Assembly: GCA_016709025.1 (NCBI GenBank)
Contig: JADJEQ010000004.1
Coordinates: 124,001 to 188,000 of the forward strand
Length of the DNA stretch: 64,000 nucleotides
Origin: Bacteroidales bacterium
GTDB taxonomy: Bacteria; Bacteroidota; Bacteroidia; Bacteroidales; Lentimicrobiaceae
Direction: 5' to 3'
The position numbers were made by a program, and so were the translations under genes. Shown piece by piece: positions 26,188 through 34,721 of this stretch (positions within the stretch are counted from its first letter, which is position 1; every line of letters starts with the position of its first letter). Below the pieces are notes generated by a model. It ran no database searches. It was given only the letters and a program-made list of their open reading frames with translations, and was not told the DNA's origin.

Positions 26188-27402
26188 ATGTACTTCAATA
26201 AAACAATGGTTTATTCTTTATCCGGCACCAACGGGAATTCTGAAAACTATTACACCGACATCGATAAGTTCGGCACCTACTTACTTGGAGAGATGGATAG
26301 GAAAACCGGCCCGCTTGCCGATCGCTATTCCTCTTTCATCAGCAATACATTTAAGCAGGAGATCCCGTCACGTGAAATAGTTCTTTTTGAAGCGCTGATG
26401 CTTGGGGTTTTCTGGAATACTTACGGTGGCTTTGCTGCCGGGACAGGCAAGCTTGCCGGTGGATTTATGCTGCATACAGCCAATCTGCGCAGGCAGGGCG
26501 GAATCAGGCGAAAATACGCTGATGTAACCAGGGGGATATTTGCTTACAGGCTTTTGGAAAAACCTGAAAACAGCAATGCATTTCTGTTTCCCGATACAAC
26601 AGGCCTGAAAAAACTGATTTTGTGGATGGAAGCGACCGGAGAATTTCACCATGAGGCAAAAGTGTTTTCCAGATGGCTCGGTTTTTTTGAATCAGAAAGC
26701 AGAACCTACACATTTATCAATATTTGTATCCTCCGGGGCATTGCGACCTGGTTTAAAACCGAAAGCCTGCTCATTCTTGGTCCATATACAGACGGGGTAA
26801 ATGGTTTTCTCAGGGAAGCAAAGAAAGGTATGAGATTCCGGGAATATAAAATATCGGTAATCCGGCAACGAATTGAATACCATCTGAATATGCTTGGCGC
26901 ATTCGTCTACAACAGCTCAATGCGAAATGAATTCCTGAATTGCCGTGAAAAGGTAGTCCTGCTTCCGGCATGTATGAAAGCCCGGGCTTCACATAACTGT
27001 AAATCATTACATAAAGACGGGAGCGAAACGTGCACAGGTTGTACCAATGAGTGTCAGGTAAACAGAATCAGGCTACTTGGTCTCGTCCATGATTTCAACG
27101 TTGAAATTATTGGCCATTCTTCTGAAATTATGGTGAACAAAAAATACGGGCAATCAGGAACCGGAATTATCGGCGTTGCCTGTGCTGCAACGGTTATCGC
27201 CGGTGGGCTGCAGCTTACTGACAAAGGCATTGCTGCTCAGTGCGTCCTGCTTAACCATTGCGGTTGCAGGCACTGGGGAAAAGAAACCGTAGCAACCTCA
27301 ATTGACATCAATGAATTGCTTTTCAGGGCCGGCGTGAGTAAATTACCCGCCGCTGAATCGTTTAAAAGGAGAAAGTTTGAACCTGAAGAAATTGCTGCCT
27401 GA
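26188..27402 (+). CDS. DUF116 protein
   Basis: A 404-residue cytosolic protein from the ATG at 26188 (MYFNKTMVYSLSGTNG). The N-terminal about 250 residues are helical and unassigned. The C-terminal part is the DUF116 domain, marked by VVLLPACMKARASHNC, SETCTGCTNECQVNRI and a final VLLNHCGCRHWG. Nine or so cysteines suggest a metal or iron-sulphur site. DUF116 proteins occur mainly in anaerobes, often near lipoate or radical-SAM genes; here no such gene is adjacent. It is probably transcribed alone from the -7 box at 26153-26160. Function unknown. Confidence 0.85.
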   Translation: MYFNKTMVYSLSGTNGNSENYYTDIDKFGTYLLGEMDRKTGPLADRYSSFISNTFKQEIPSREIVLFEALMLGVFWNTYGGFAAGTGKLAGGFMLHTANLRRQGGIRRKYADVTRGIFAYRLLEKPENSNAFLFPDTTGLKKLILWMEATGEFHHEAKVFSRWLGFFESESRTYTFINICILRGIATWFKTESLLILGPYTDGVNGFLREAKKGMRFREYKISVIRQRIEYHLNMLGAFVYNSSMRNEFLNCREKVVLLPACMKARASHNCKSLHKDGSETCTGCTNECQVNRIRLLGLVHDFNVEIIGHSSEIMVNKKYGQSGTGIIGVACAATVIAGGLQLTDKGIAAQCVLLNHCGCRHWGKETVATSIDINELLFRAGVSKLPAAESFKRRKFEPEEIAA

Positions 27403-28050
27403 ACATTCGTTAGAGACTGAAAGACTGAGAGACTGAGAGACTAAGGGACTGAGAGATGGAGAGATGGAGAGATGGAGAGATGGAGAGATTGAGGGATAAA
27501 GAGACTAAGAGGAGAGGGAAGGGTGAATGGGGATGGGTTCTTCTCCTGGGAGAGTAAGGCAGATGAGGTGGCAAGTTAGCTAAGAGACTAAGAGACTAAG
27601 GGACTGAGAGATGGACAGGCTAAGAGTCAAAGGGAAAGCCCTGAAAGGGCGGAACATCATAACCATGGGTGAAGCGAAGCGAAGCCCATGGATACTCAAA
27701 CCAAAAAGAGAATAAAGCCCTGAAGGGGCGAAACAATCCAGAGCTCAGAGAAAGGGTGAATGGGTGAATGGGACTGTTTTAGAAGGTTCTTCTCCTTGAG
27801 GAGAAGATGCCGAAGGCAGATGAGGTGGCAAAGTTAGACTAAGAGACTAAGAGACTAAGGGACTAAGAGACTGAGAGATGGACAGGCTAAGAGTCAAAGG
27901 GAAAGCCCTGAAAGGGCGGAACATCATAACCATGGGTGAAGCGAAGCGAAGCCCATGGATACTCAAACCAAAAAGAGAATAAAGCCCTGAAGGGGCGAAA
28001 CAATCCAGAGCTCAGAGAAAGGGAGAAAGGGTGAAAGGGTGAAGGGGAGA
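27403..28050. repeat. Octamer repeat field and 267-bp tandem duplication
   Basis: The field opens with 8-mers such as GACTGAGA, GACTAAGA and GATGGAGA. A 146-bp block is present twice without visible change, at 27611-27756 and 27878-28023, with a 267-bp period. It includes AAGCCCTGAAAGGGCGG, a CCATGGG...CCCATGG hairpin around AAGCGAAGCG, and AAAGCCCTGAAGGGGCGAAAC. A partial third unit precedes it at about 27515-27600 (GGTTCTTCTCCT...CAGATGAGGTGGCAAGTTAG). No gene is present. Confidence 0.8.
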
Positions 28051-28126
28051 CTAAAGAGAAAAGGGTGACTGAGAGATTGAGAGACCAAGAGACCTAAAGA
28101 CTAAGAAACCCTGAGCCCTGTACCTA

Positions 28127-28210
28127 TACCTTAACCTTAACCTTAACCTTAACCTTAACCTTAACCTTAACCTTAACCTTAACCTTAGCCTCAACCTTAA
28201 CCACAACCTT
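28127..28210. repeat. Telomere-like CCTTAA hexamer array
   Basis: About ten consecutive CCTTAA units plus degenerate flanks (CCTTAGCCTCAACC). A shorter array of the same unit lies at 16879-16924. It sits immediately before the FAD oxidoreductase gene. Confidence 0.85.
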
Positions 28211-28241
28211 TCTAAAATATTCAACATTAAAAACATCAACC

Positions 28242-29759
28242 ATGCCTGAAAAAGTTATCATTATCGGAGGAGGAATTGCCGGCCTGAGCACCGGTTGCTA
28301 TCTGCAGATGAACGGTTTTGAAACCGAAATCCATGAACTCCACAACCTGCCGGGAGGTCTTTGTACGTCCTGGACCCGGAATGGATTCAACATCGATGGG
28401 TGCATTCACTGGCTGGTTGGCTCAAAACCCGGCCCCGGTCTTTACGATGCCTGGAATGAACTGATTGATATGAAGCAGTTGAATATCTACGATCATGAAA
28501 TCTTCTACCGCTTTGAAGATGAAAACGGTAAATGCATCAGGTTTTTCAACGATATTGACAAACTTGAAAAGGAATTGCTTGAGAAGGCTCCTGAAGATAA
28601 AGTAGTGATCAGCGATTATATTTCAGCAGCCCGCAGATTCAGCAGGATGAAACTGCCTATGGGTAAGCCGCGTGAACTGTTCTCCCTGTCCGATGGATTT
28701 GATGCCATGATTAAAATGGGGCCCTATCTCAGGTTACTCAATAAATGGTCAAAGGTTTCCATCGTTGATTTTGCAGCCAGGTGCAAAAACCCCTTGTTGC
28801 GAAAAACGATGGAAAACCTGTTTGTTCCGGAAATGGGGATTGTTTTTGTGATGATTACAACTGCATGGATGCACAACAAAACAGCCGGTTATCCGATCGG
28901 TGGTTCGCTTGCATTTTCGCAACTCATCGAAAAAAGATATCTCGGGCTTGGCGGAAAAATCCACTATAACAGCAGAATCAAAGAAATCAATACCCGGAAA
29001 GATGTAAGTTCAATGGTTGCCTGTGGCGTCACATCGGCCGAAGGCAAAGTTTACAAATCCGATTATGTGGTTTCGGCCGCAGATGGATATACAACAATTT
29101 ACCATATGCTGGAAGGCAAATTTATAGATAAAAAAACAGATGCTTTCTACAGGAAAGGATTGACTTTTTCGTCATACCTGCAGCTATCGCTTGGTGTTGA
29201 CCGGATCATCGGATCAGAAGCGTCCAGCCTGATCTTTCCTCTGTCGAATCCGGTTACCATCGACCCCGGCAATACCATTTCCGACATCAGTATCCGTATC
29301 CACAGCTTCGACCCTACACTGGCACCGGAAGGTAAAACCCTGCTTACAGCCCTGATCCCGACAAGGGAAGATGAATATTGGATCAATCTGAGAATGAATG
29401 ACTTCAAAAAATACAAAGCTGAGAAAGAGCGCATTATTCACGAGATTACAGAAGGCATGGAAAACAGGCTTGGCTCACTGATGTCGCATCTGGAAATGAA
29501 GGATCTTTCGACCCCTGCAACGGTGGTCAGGTATACCAACAACTGGAAAGGCAGTTTTGAGGGCTGGATTATGACGCCTGAAATCGGGTTTTCCCAGCTT
29601 CCATTTACCTTGCCCGGGCTCAGGAATTTCTACATGGCCGGCCAATGGGTAAGCCCGGGAGGTGGGTTACCTTCAGCACTGATATCTGGACGTGGTGTTG
29701 CAGGACTGATCTGTAAAAGAACCGGCAGGAAGTTTACAGTCCTCAGCTTCAGTTCCTGA
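28242..29759 (+). CDS. FAD-dependent oxidoreductase, phytoene desaturase/CrtISO-like
   Basis: A 505-residue flavoprotein. The N terminus carries the dinucleotide-binding fold VIIIGGGIAGLSTGCYL with GGGIAGLS at 8-15, then HELHNLPGGLCTSWTRNGFNIDGCIHWLVG. The C terminus has FYMAGQWVSPGGGLPSALISGRGVAGLICK, the usual FAD-binding end of the CrtI/CrtISO/NAD(P)-FAD family. Substrates could be a carotenoid, a retinoid-like lipid or another polyunsaturated compound; no carotenoid genes are nearby. It has no signal peptide. Its stop overlaps the stop of the convergent protease gene by 11 bases. Confidence 0.85.
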   Translation: MPEKVIIIGGGIAGLSTGCYLQMNGFETEIHELHNLPGGLCTSWTRNGFNIDGCIHWLVGSKPGPGLYDAWNELIDMKQLNIYDHEIFYRFEDENGKCIRFFNDIDKLEKELLEKAPEDKVVISDYISAARRFSRMKLPMGKPRELFSLSDGFDAMIKMGPYLRLLNKWSKVSIVDFAARCKNPLLRKTMENLFVPEMGIVFVMITTAWMHNKTAGYPIGGSLAFSQLIEKRYLGLGGKIHYNSRIKEINTRKDVSSMVACGVTSAEGKVYKSDYVVSAADGYTTIYHMLEGKFIDKKTDAFYRKGLTFSSYLQLSLGVDRIIGSEASSLIFPLSNPVTIDPGNTISDISIRIHSFDPTLAPEGKTLLTALIPTREDEYWINLRMNDFKKYKAEKERIIHEITEGMENRLGSLMSHLEMKDLSTPATVVRYTNNWKGSFEGWIMTPEIGFSQLPFTLPGLRNFYMAGQWVSPGGGLPSALISGRGVAGLICKRTGRKFTVLSFSS

Positions 29760-31677
29760 TGATCAGCAGTTTGACTGTCTCGGTAAAGTCGTTGCCTTTC
29801 AGCCTGATGTAATAAAACCCGGATGAAAGACCTGAAAGGTCGAGTTTACAATAGGTTTCACCCGCACACCATTCACTTGCCCCGTATACTTCTCTCCCCA
29901 GAGAATTTAAAATGGTGAGAGTAATTTCACCGGTATATCTGCTGCCAAGCATCACGTTTACTTCATCAAACGCGGGATTGGGATAAATTACCGGCACAAC
30001 CTTGATATAATTCTCGCGCACCAGGCTATCTGCCCCGGCCTGGTTCGACACAAGCAATTTAACATTGAAAAGGCCCGTTTCATTGTATCTGACTGCTTCC
30101 GGAGACTGACTTTCCGATTCCCCGGGTTCACCTCCTTCAAATTCCCAATGCCAGGTTAAAGGGGCTCCGGTTGAAAGATCGCTGAACACAATGGATGAGC
30201 CCACCGGAACAATGGTAGTATCCGCTTTAAACCGGGCAATGGCCCTGTTCTCATTGAATGAGCCTGCCAAACTGGTAAGCCCGGTGTTAGCCGGATCGAG
30301 CCAGGGTTTAAGTCGTAATGAGTCATCCTGACCGTTTGATTCCCATGAATAAGAAAACCTTCCGTAATAATCCGGACCGGTCAGGTTGGAACAGCCGGAT
30401 TCCCCACCTGTGAGCTGACCAATAACCCTACCCTGGTTATCGAACATGGGTGAGCCTGAAGAGCCTCCTTCGGTAACACCATGCCCGTTTTCAGTTGCAC
30501 TCCATACAACCCTGTAGTGGGTGCCTGGAACCTGCCCCCATTGGTTAACAGAAATCGGCTGGGTGTAGGTTGATATCTTTTTTACATCTCCTGACGGGTG
30601 ATGAATCCCGACACCGGAAGGACTGATTTCTCCTGAGTTGCTCCAACCCGCATAATATGGCTCATAAGCCGGAGGTATAAGGTCGTTGAGCCTGAGCAGA
30701 TAAAAATCACTCCCATTGTTACCCAAAGGAGAACTACTGGCAAGCTTAACAGCCCCGGTCAGCGATTTATCGTCCTCAACCGCTTCGTTTTCACAGCCGG
30801 GGGTTTCATAGTTAAAGTAAAATATCCACTTCGACAGATCGTCGGGCGTGGCATAGGGGCCGGGACTCGTGCCTGCACAATGATCGGCCGTAAGAACAAG
30901 TGATGAGTAATCAGAGGCTGTATTGTTCATAATAGTTCCTGAACACCAGTATGATGAGCTTCCTTTCTTTACCAGGATTCTGACAACACTTTTTATCTGG
31001 TTGCGCCAGTTATCACCTTCATTGCAGGCGGTATTCACTTCACAACTACCTGAATATATATCTTTTACGTTTCGACTCCCGGGAAATGCCATGGGTTTGT
31101 ATACATAAAGCACTTCATTAATCTCAAAGGCGGGTTCATCCGCTTCTGAAACCGGGCAGGTGTATTCTATAAAAATACTTTCACCCTTGGCCACTTCTAT
31201 CGCAAACTTACCGCCCGTTTGGTTGTTGGCATTGGTATAGGCCCCGAGAATATGGGTCTTGTCTTCTGAATAAACAAACAAACGTGCACCAGTGGGTAAA
31301 CGAAATTTTGAAAAATACAAGCCAAGTCCTTTGGCACCTTTGCAACGGATGTTAACACTCTTTGTAACTTCTGCTCCGGTGTAGAAAGTAACCAGGCTGG
31401 CTCCGTCAGAAGCCAGATGAACCGGAATAAAAACGCCCATCCTTTCCGGATTACCCGAACCTTCATAAAGTTTGTCCTGCCGCTCCAGATCGCTGACATC
31501 TGGGGGTAACAATTCGACCTGAGATCTGCTCTTCGGGAATTCCGACAGATCAGGCATAAGGGGTTGTCCACCTGCACTGAGCTGAGCCATAGCAATTACA
31601 GGGATAAAAGCCGTGATAATCAGCGCTATCCGAATAAAGACCTTGCTCCTTATTTTTTGATTGACAGATATATTCAT
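29749..31677 (-). CDS. Secreted trypsin-like serine protease with PKD domain and T9SS type A tail
   Basis: A 642-residue protein from the ATG at 31677, which gives a signal peptide (hydrophobic about 14-30, IPVIAMAQ). An upstream frame adds 61 residues with no signal and is unlikely. The S1 (lysyl endopeptidase-like) domain shows the triad: His266 in LTADHCAG, Asp324 in GSDFYLLRL and Ser407 in GGSSGSPMF. Disulphide-type cysteines surround it (SGSCEVNTACNEGDNW, PGCENE). A PKD domain follows near 470-560 (FSDLSTGAPLTWHWEFEGG). The C terminus has VIYPNPAFDEVNVM and LSSGFYYIRLKG, a T9SS sorting domain. It should be a cell-surface or secreted protease. Confidence 0.9.
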   Translation of the reverse strand: MNISVNQKIRSKVFIRIALIITAFIPVIAMAQLSAGGQPLMPDLSEFPKSRSQVELLPPDVSDLERQDKLYEGSGNPERMGVFIPVHLASDGASLVTFYTGAEVTKSVNIRCKGAKGLGLYFSKFRLPTGARLFVYSEDKTHILGAYTNANNQTGGKFAIEVAKGESIFIEYTCPVSEADEPAFEINEVLYVYKPMAFPGSRNVKDIYSGSCEVNTACNEGDNWRNQIKSVVRILVKKGSSSYWCSGTIMNNTASDYSSLVLTADHCAGTSPGPYATPDDLSKWIFYFNYETPGCENEAVEDDKSLTGAVKLASSSPLGNNGSDFYLLRLNDLIPPAYEPYYAGWSNSGEISPSGVGIHHPSGDVKKISTYTQPISVNQWGQVPGTHYRVVWSATENGHGVTEGGSSGSPMFDNQGRVIGQLTGGESGCSNLTGPDYYGRFSYSWESNGQDDSLRLKPWLDPANTGLTSLAGSFNENRAIARFKADTTIVPVGSSIVFSDLSTGAPLTWHWEFEGGEPGESESQSPEAVRYNETGLFNVKLLVSNQAGADSLVRENYIKVVPVIYPNPAFDEVNVMLGSRYTGEITLTILNSLGREVYGASEWCAGETYCKLDLSGLSSGFYYIRLKGNDFTETVKLLIIRN

Positions 31678-32044
31678 ATAGGCCGACGAAGTTAATATTT
31701 TTTTCTTCCGGTATAAACTACGATGTTCAGGATTAATCTGAATTATGAAAAATAGTAACCATCTGTCAATTATGTAAAAAATCACATCGGTAACAGCTGT
31801 TTCTGTTAAATATTGATTTGAAAAATTAATTTGGAATTTGTTGCCAGTCATATGACTCACAGGAATTTCTATTTCAATGCACGCTATAACCTAATATACT
31901 AATAATCTGTTTATTAAAAAAATAATAACCATTGAAGTATTACAATTGAATGAATGAAGGATTAAATAACATGCAAGACCATGCTCCCGGCAAAAGTCTC
32001 ACTACACACTACTACTATACTACTCAGCTAACTTCCAAAAGCTT
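31678..32044. other. Divergent AT-rich spacer
   Basis: About 370 bases between the protease and the PAS protein genes. It holds A/T runs and, near 32005-32030, an ACTACTACTATACTACTC microrepeat. I see no ORF, RNA or full -7 match. Confidence 0.5.
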
Positions 32045-33391
32045 ATGAAGCTATTCAGGAATAAGATTACTATTTTAATTGCCATATCTTCCCTGGTTTC
32101 AATCGGGATCATAGTATTTATCCATTTGTATTTTGGTTCATCCGTCGAAAAAATAAGAAGAAGCTATGCGGGTGCGCAGGTCAGGATGCTGCAAAACAAC
32201 GTCAAGGTCAATTCTTTAGGCACCATCAGGGCATTGACGTTAATTTCAGAAGATCAGGCTATAAAACCTTGCATTCTCAATAATTCAGGGCTGCCTGAAG
32301 GCATTGACGATCAACTGGCCATGTCAGGATTCAGTTTTCTGATCGCAACGGGTCCCGGATTCTCACCCATTGATTATTATCCAAAGAATCAGCTGGGCAT
32401 TCTTAAGATGATCCCTGCCAATCCGGTTGTTTTCAGCAAGGCATTGAGCGATGGCAGAGTAACCCGGTATTATCAATGGAAAAATGATTCTCTTTATGAA
32501 GTATCAGCAATCGCCATTCCTCCCTGTCGCGGCTCTGTTTCCGATTCAACCGGTGCCTGGTTATTTGCCGCAAGATATATCAGCAAGGAACTTACTGAAA
32601 AATTAATCATGCAGCTTCCAGGTAAAATTTCCATTATCAGGCCACCGCAGGCAAGCGGATCTGCAATAAACCAAAAAACCAATACTTATACCTCAATTCT
32701 TCCGCTTTATGGATGGGATAATATTCCGGTGGCTTCACTGAAAATTGAAACACAGCCTGAGATCATGCAGGCACTTACCATGCACCAAAAATCTTTACTA
32801 TTCGTAATGATTCTCATGACCCTTGCTTTTATGACCTTTATCTATCTGTATCTCAGCCGCTATTATATTCTTCCGCTTAAAATGATTTCGATGGCTCTGA
32901 GGCATAAAGATCCTGAATACCTCCGGATGATCAGCGATAACGACCCTGATTTCAATTCATTGCAGAATATGCTGATAAACGTGTTCAACCAGGAAAACCT
33001 GCTTTCGGATATTATGAAAAGGCGTAGCACCGAGCAAATGAATACTTATCACGCTGCCATCCTGTCAAGAATAAATGAAGCCGTGTATACTTATGACCAC
33101 AAGGGAATCATCACCTATTGGAACAATGCTGCTGAAAATCTCTACGATATTTCCGAACCGGAAGCAATCTCCAAAATTGCAAATGAACTGGTAAAAAACA
33201 AATGGAAAAGCAGTGAAGAAGAGAGGCAGCAACTTGACTCCCTGAAAACGGCCGGCGCCTGGCAGGGGCTCCTCAAACAGGAACTGCCTGATGGTACCGA
33301 AATCAACGTGGAAGCTTCAATTTCATGCCTTTACGACAACAACAACATCCTGCTGGGCTATCTTTCGATCGTGAGAAAACCTTACCGGTAG
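32045..33391 (+). CDS. Membrane PAS-domain sensor protein without output domain
   Basis: A 448-residue protein. One membrane helix at about 7-27, a periplasmic sensor region of about 220 residues (CHASE-like in position, not identified), a second helix near 253-273 (LLFVMILMTLAFMTFIYLYL), a short HAMP-like linker, then a PAS domain at about 335-448 (AAILSRINEAVYTYDHKGIITYWNNAAENLYDI). The stop follows directly after the PAS domain (YLSIVRKPYR). There is no kinase, GGDEF or other output, and no gene immediately downstream on the same strand supplies one. It may work as a partner to another protein, or be the front part of a split sensor. Confidence 0.8.
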   Translation: MKLFRNKITILIAISSLVSIGIIVFIHLYFGSSVEKIRRSYAGAQVRMLQNNVKVNSLGTIRALTLISEDQAIKPCILNNSGLPEGIDDQLAMSGFSFLIATGPGFSPIDYYPKNQLGILKMIPANPVVFSKALSDGRVTRYYQWKNDSLYEVSAIAIPPCRGSVSDSTGAWLFAARYISKELTEKLIMQLPGKISIIRPPQASGSAINQKTNTYTSILPLYGWDNIPVASLKIETQPEIMQALTMHQKSLLFVMILMTLAFMTFIYLYLSRYYILPLKMISMALRHKDPEYLRMISDNDPDFNSLQNMLINVFNQENLLSDIMKRRSTEQMNTYHAAILSRINEAVYTYDHKGIITYWNNAAENLYDISEPEAISKIANELVKNKWKSSEEERQQLDSLKTAGAWQGLLKQELPDGTEINVEASISCLYDNNNILLGYLSIVRKPYR

Positions 33392-33522
33392 TTATTGAGC
33401 ATAAATTAATTTATTAGGCCACTGAATCATCCCTTGATTCATGTTAAAAATTGTGAATATCGCATAATCACAGGTAATTTCCTGAACAGAAAGCCCTTCT
33501 TGCTGTTATACTCAGAAAAAGA

Positions 33523-34407
33523 ATGAAAACTTTTGTATCAGCGGTCATTGCCGGACTTTTCAGCATCACTATAGCCGCGTGCAATCAGCAAACCGCTCAG
33601 TTCAACGAAGAGACCACTCCTATGAATAATATAACAACAGATACTGCAACCTTCGGTTCAGGCTGTTTCTGGTGCACCGAGGCCATTTTTCAGCAATTAA
33701 AAGGCGTTATCAGGGTTGAGTCCGGTTATTCGGGCGGGGCACGGCCCAATCCGACCTATGAGCAGGTGTGCTCAGGGGCAACCGGCCATGCCGAGGTTAC
33801 TCAGATTACTTACGACCCTTCGGTTATCACTTATGAGGATTTGCTAGAAGTTTTCTGGAAAACCCACGACCCCACAACCCTAAACCGCCAGGGCGGCGAT
33901 GCCGGAACACAATACCGTTCAGTGATTTTCTACCACAATGAAACGCAAAAACAACTGGCTGAATCCTATAAAACCAAACTGGATGCCAGTGGTGCCTGGG
34001 ATAACCCAATTGTTACTGAAATCAGTGCTTACAAGGCATTCTACAAAGCTGAAGACTATCACCAGAACTATTACAACAACAACAAAAGGGCGCCTTACTG
34101 CACATTCGTGATCGGCCCGAAATTAGAAAAGTTTGAGAAGGTGTTTGGGAAGAGGTTTGGGAAAGTTCAAAGGTTCAAGAGTTCAAGGTTCAAGAGTTCA
34201 AGAGTTCAAAGGTTCAAGAGTTCAAGAATTAAAATGGCAGTTGGCAAAGGGCAGTTGGCAAAAAAGTTCAAAGGTTCAAGTTCAAAAGTTCAAAAGTTCA
34301 AAGGTTCAAAGGTTCAAAGGTTCAAGAGTTTAAAAGTTAAAAGGGCAGTTGGCAAAGGGCAGTTGGCAAAAAAGTTCAAAGGTTCAAGAGTTCAAAGGTT
34401 CAAATAA
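33523..34407 (+). CDS. msrA: Peptide-methionine (S)-S-oxide reductase with repeat-derived C-terminal tail
   Basis: Reduces methionine-S-sulphoxide in damaged proteins. Residues 1-20 form a lipoprotein signal with Cys20 in IAAC, so this MsrA is envelope-located. The active site is GCFWC with Cys48 nucleophilic. GTQYRSVIFYHN and AEDYHQNYYNNN follow. The enzyme domain ends near residue 214 (KLEKFEKVFGKRFGK). The frame then runs another 80 residues through intergenic-type repeat DNA (GTTCAAAG/GTTCAAGA octamers, 34165-34407). This tail is Lys/Arg/Ser/Phe-rich (VQRFKSSR units) and contains the AVGKGQLAKKFKG block twice. The normal stop appears to have been lost. Whether the tail is retained in the mature protein is unknown. 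Confidence 0.92.
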   Translation: MKTFVSAVIAGLFSITIAACNQQTAQFNEETTPMNNITTDTATFGSGCFWCTEAIFQQLKGVIRVESGYSGGARPNPTYEQVCSGATGHAEVTQITYDPSVITYEDLLEVFWKTHDPTTLNRQGGDAGTQYRSVIFYHNETQKQLAESYKTKLDASGAWDNPIVTEISAYKAFYKAEDYHQNYYNNNKRAPYCTFVIGPKLEKFEKVFGKRFGKVQRFKSSRFKSSRVQRFKSSRIKMAVGKGQLAKKFKGSSSKVQKFKGSKVQRFKSLKVKRAVGKGQLAKKFKGSRVQRFK

Positions 34408-34560
34408 GAAGTTGGCAAAAAGCAATAAGCAGTTGGCAAAAGAAAGTTCTAAAGGGATTCAGAGTTTCAGAATTTCAGAATTTCAGAATTTCAGGGTTTC
34501 AGAATTTCAGGTTACAGGGTTCAAGTGTTCAAAGGTGCAGTTTTCAGTTTACAGTTGGCA
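34165..34560 (+). repeat. GTTCAARR octamer array overlapping the msrA 3' end
   Basis: Tandem 8-mers GTTCAAAG and GTTCAAGA with two GGCAGTTGGCAAAGGGCAGTTGGC-type interruptions, then AATTTCAG octamers at about 34460-34520. Because 8 is not a multiple of 3, the array encodes the same octapeptide (VQRFKSSR) in every forward frame and lacks stops, which explains the long read-through. Confidence 0.8.
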
Positions 34561-34721
34561 AGAAAAGTAAAAAATCATAAGAAGATTTCAGGAGTTCAAT
34601 AAAATAAGATCAAAATTCTATGTGCCTATAATAAGCCTATTGTGCCTATGTGTTGAAAATCTTCTTCGGGTTCAGTGTCAGATTCATAATGCCTCATACC
34701 TCTCCCCCATTCACAAGTAAA

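Noticed and set aside
28051..28239. 62-codon frame of LRLRLR repeats on the minus strand
   Set aside because: It is only the translation of the CCTTAA array and has no other coding support.
27403..28241. Possible CRISPR array from tandem repeats
   Set aside because: Units are 6-8 bp or 267 bp, there are no regular 20-40-bp repeats with unique spacers, and no cas genes are near.
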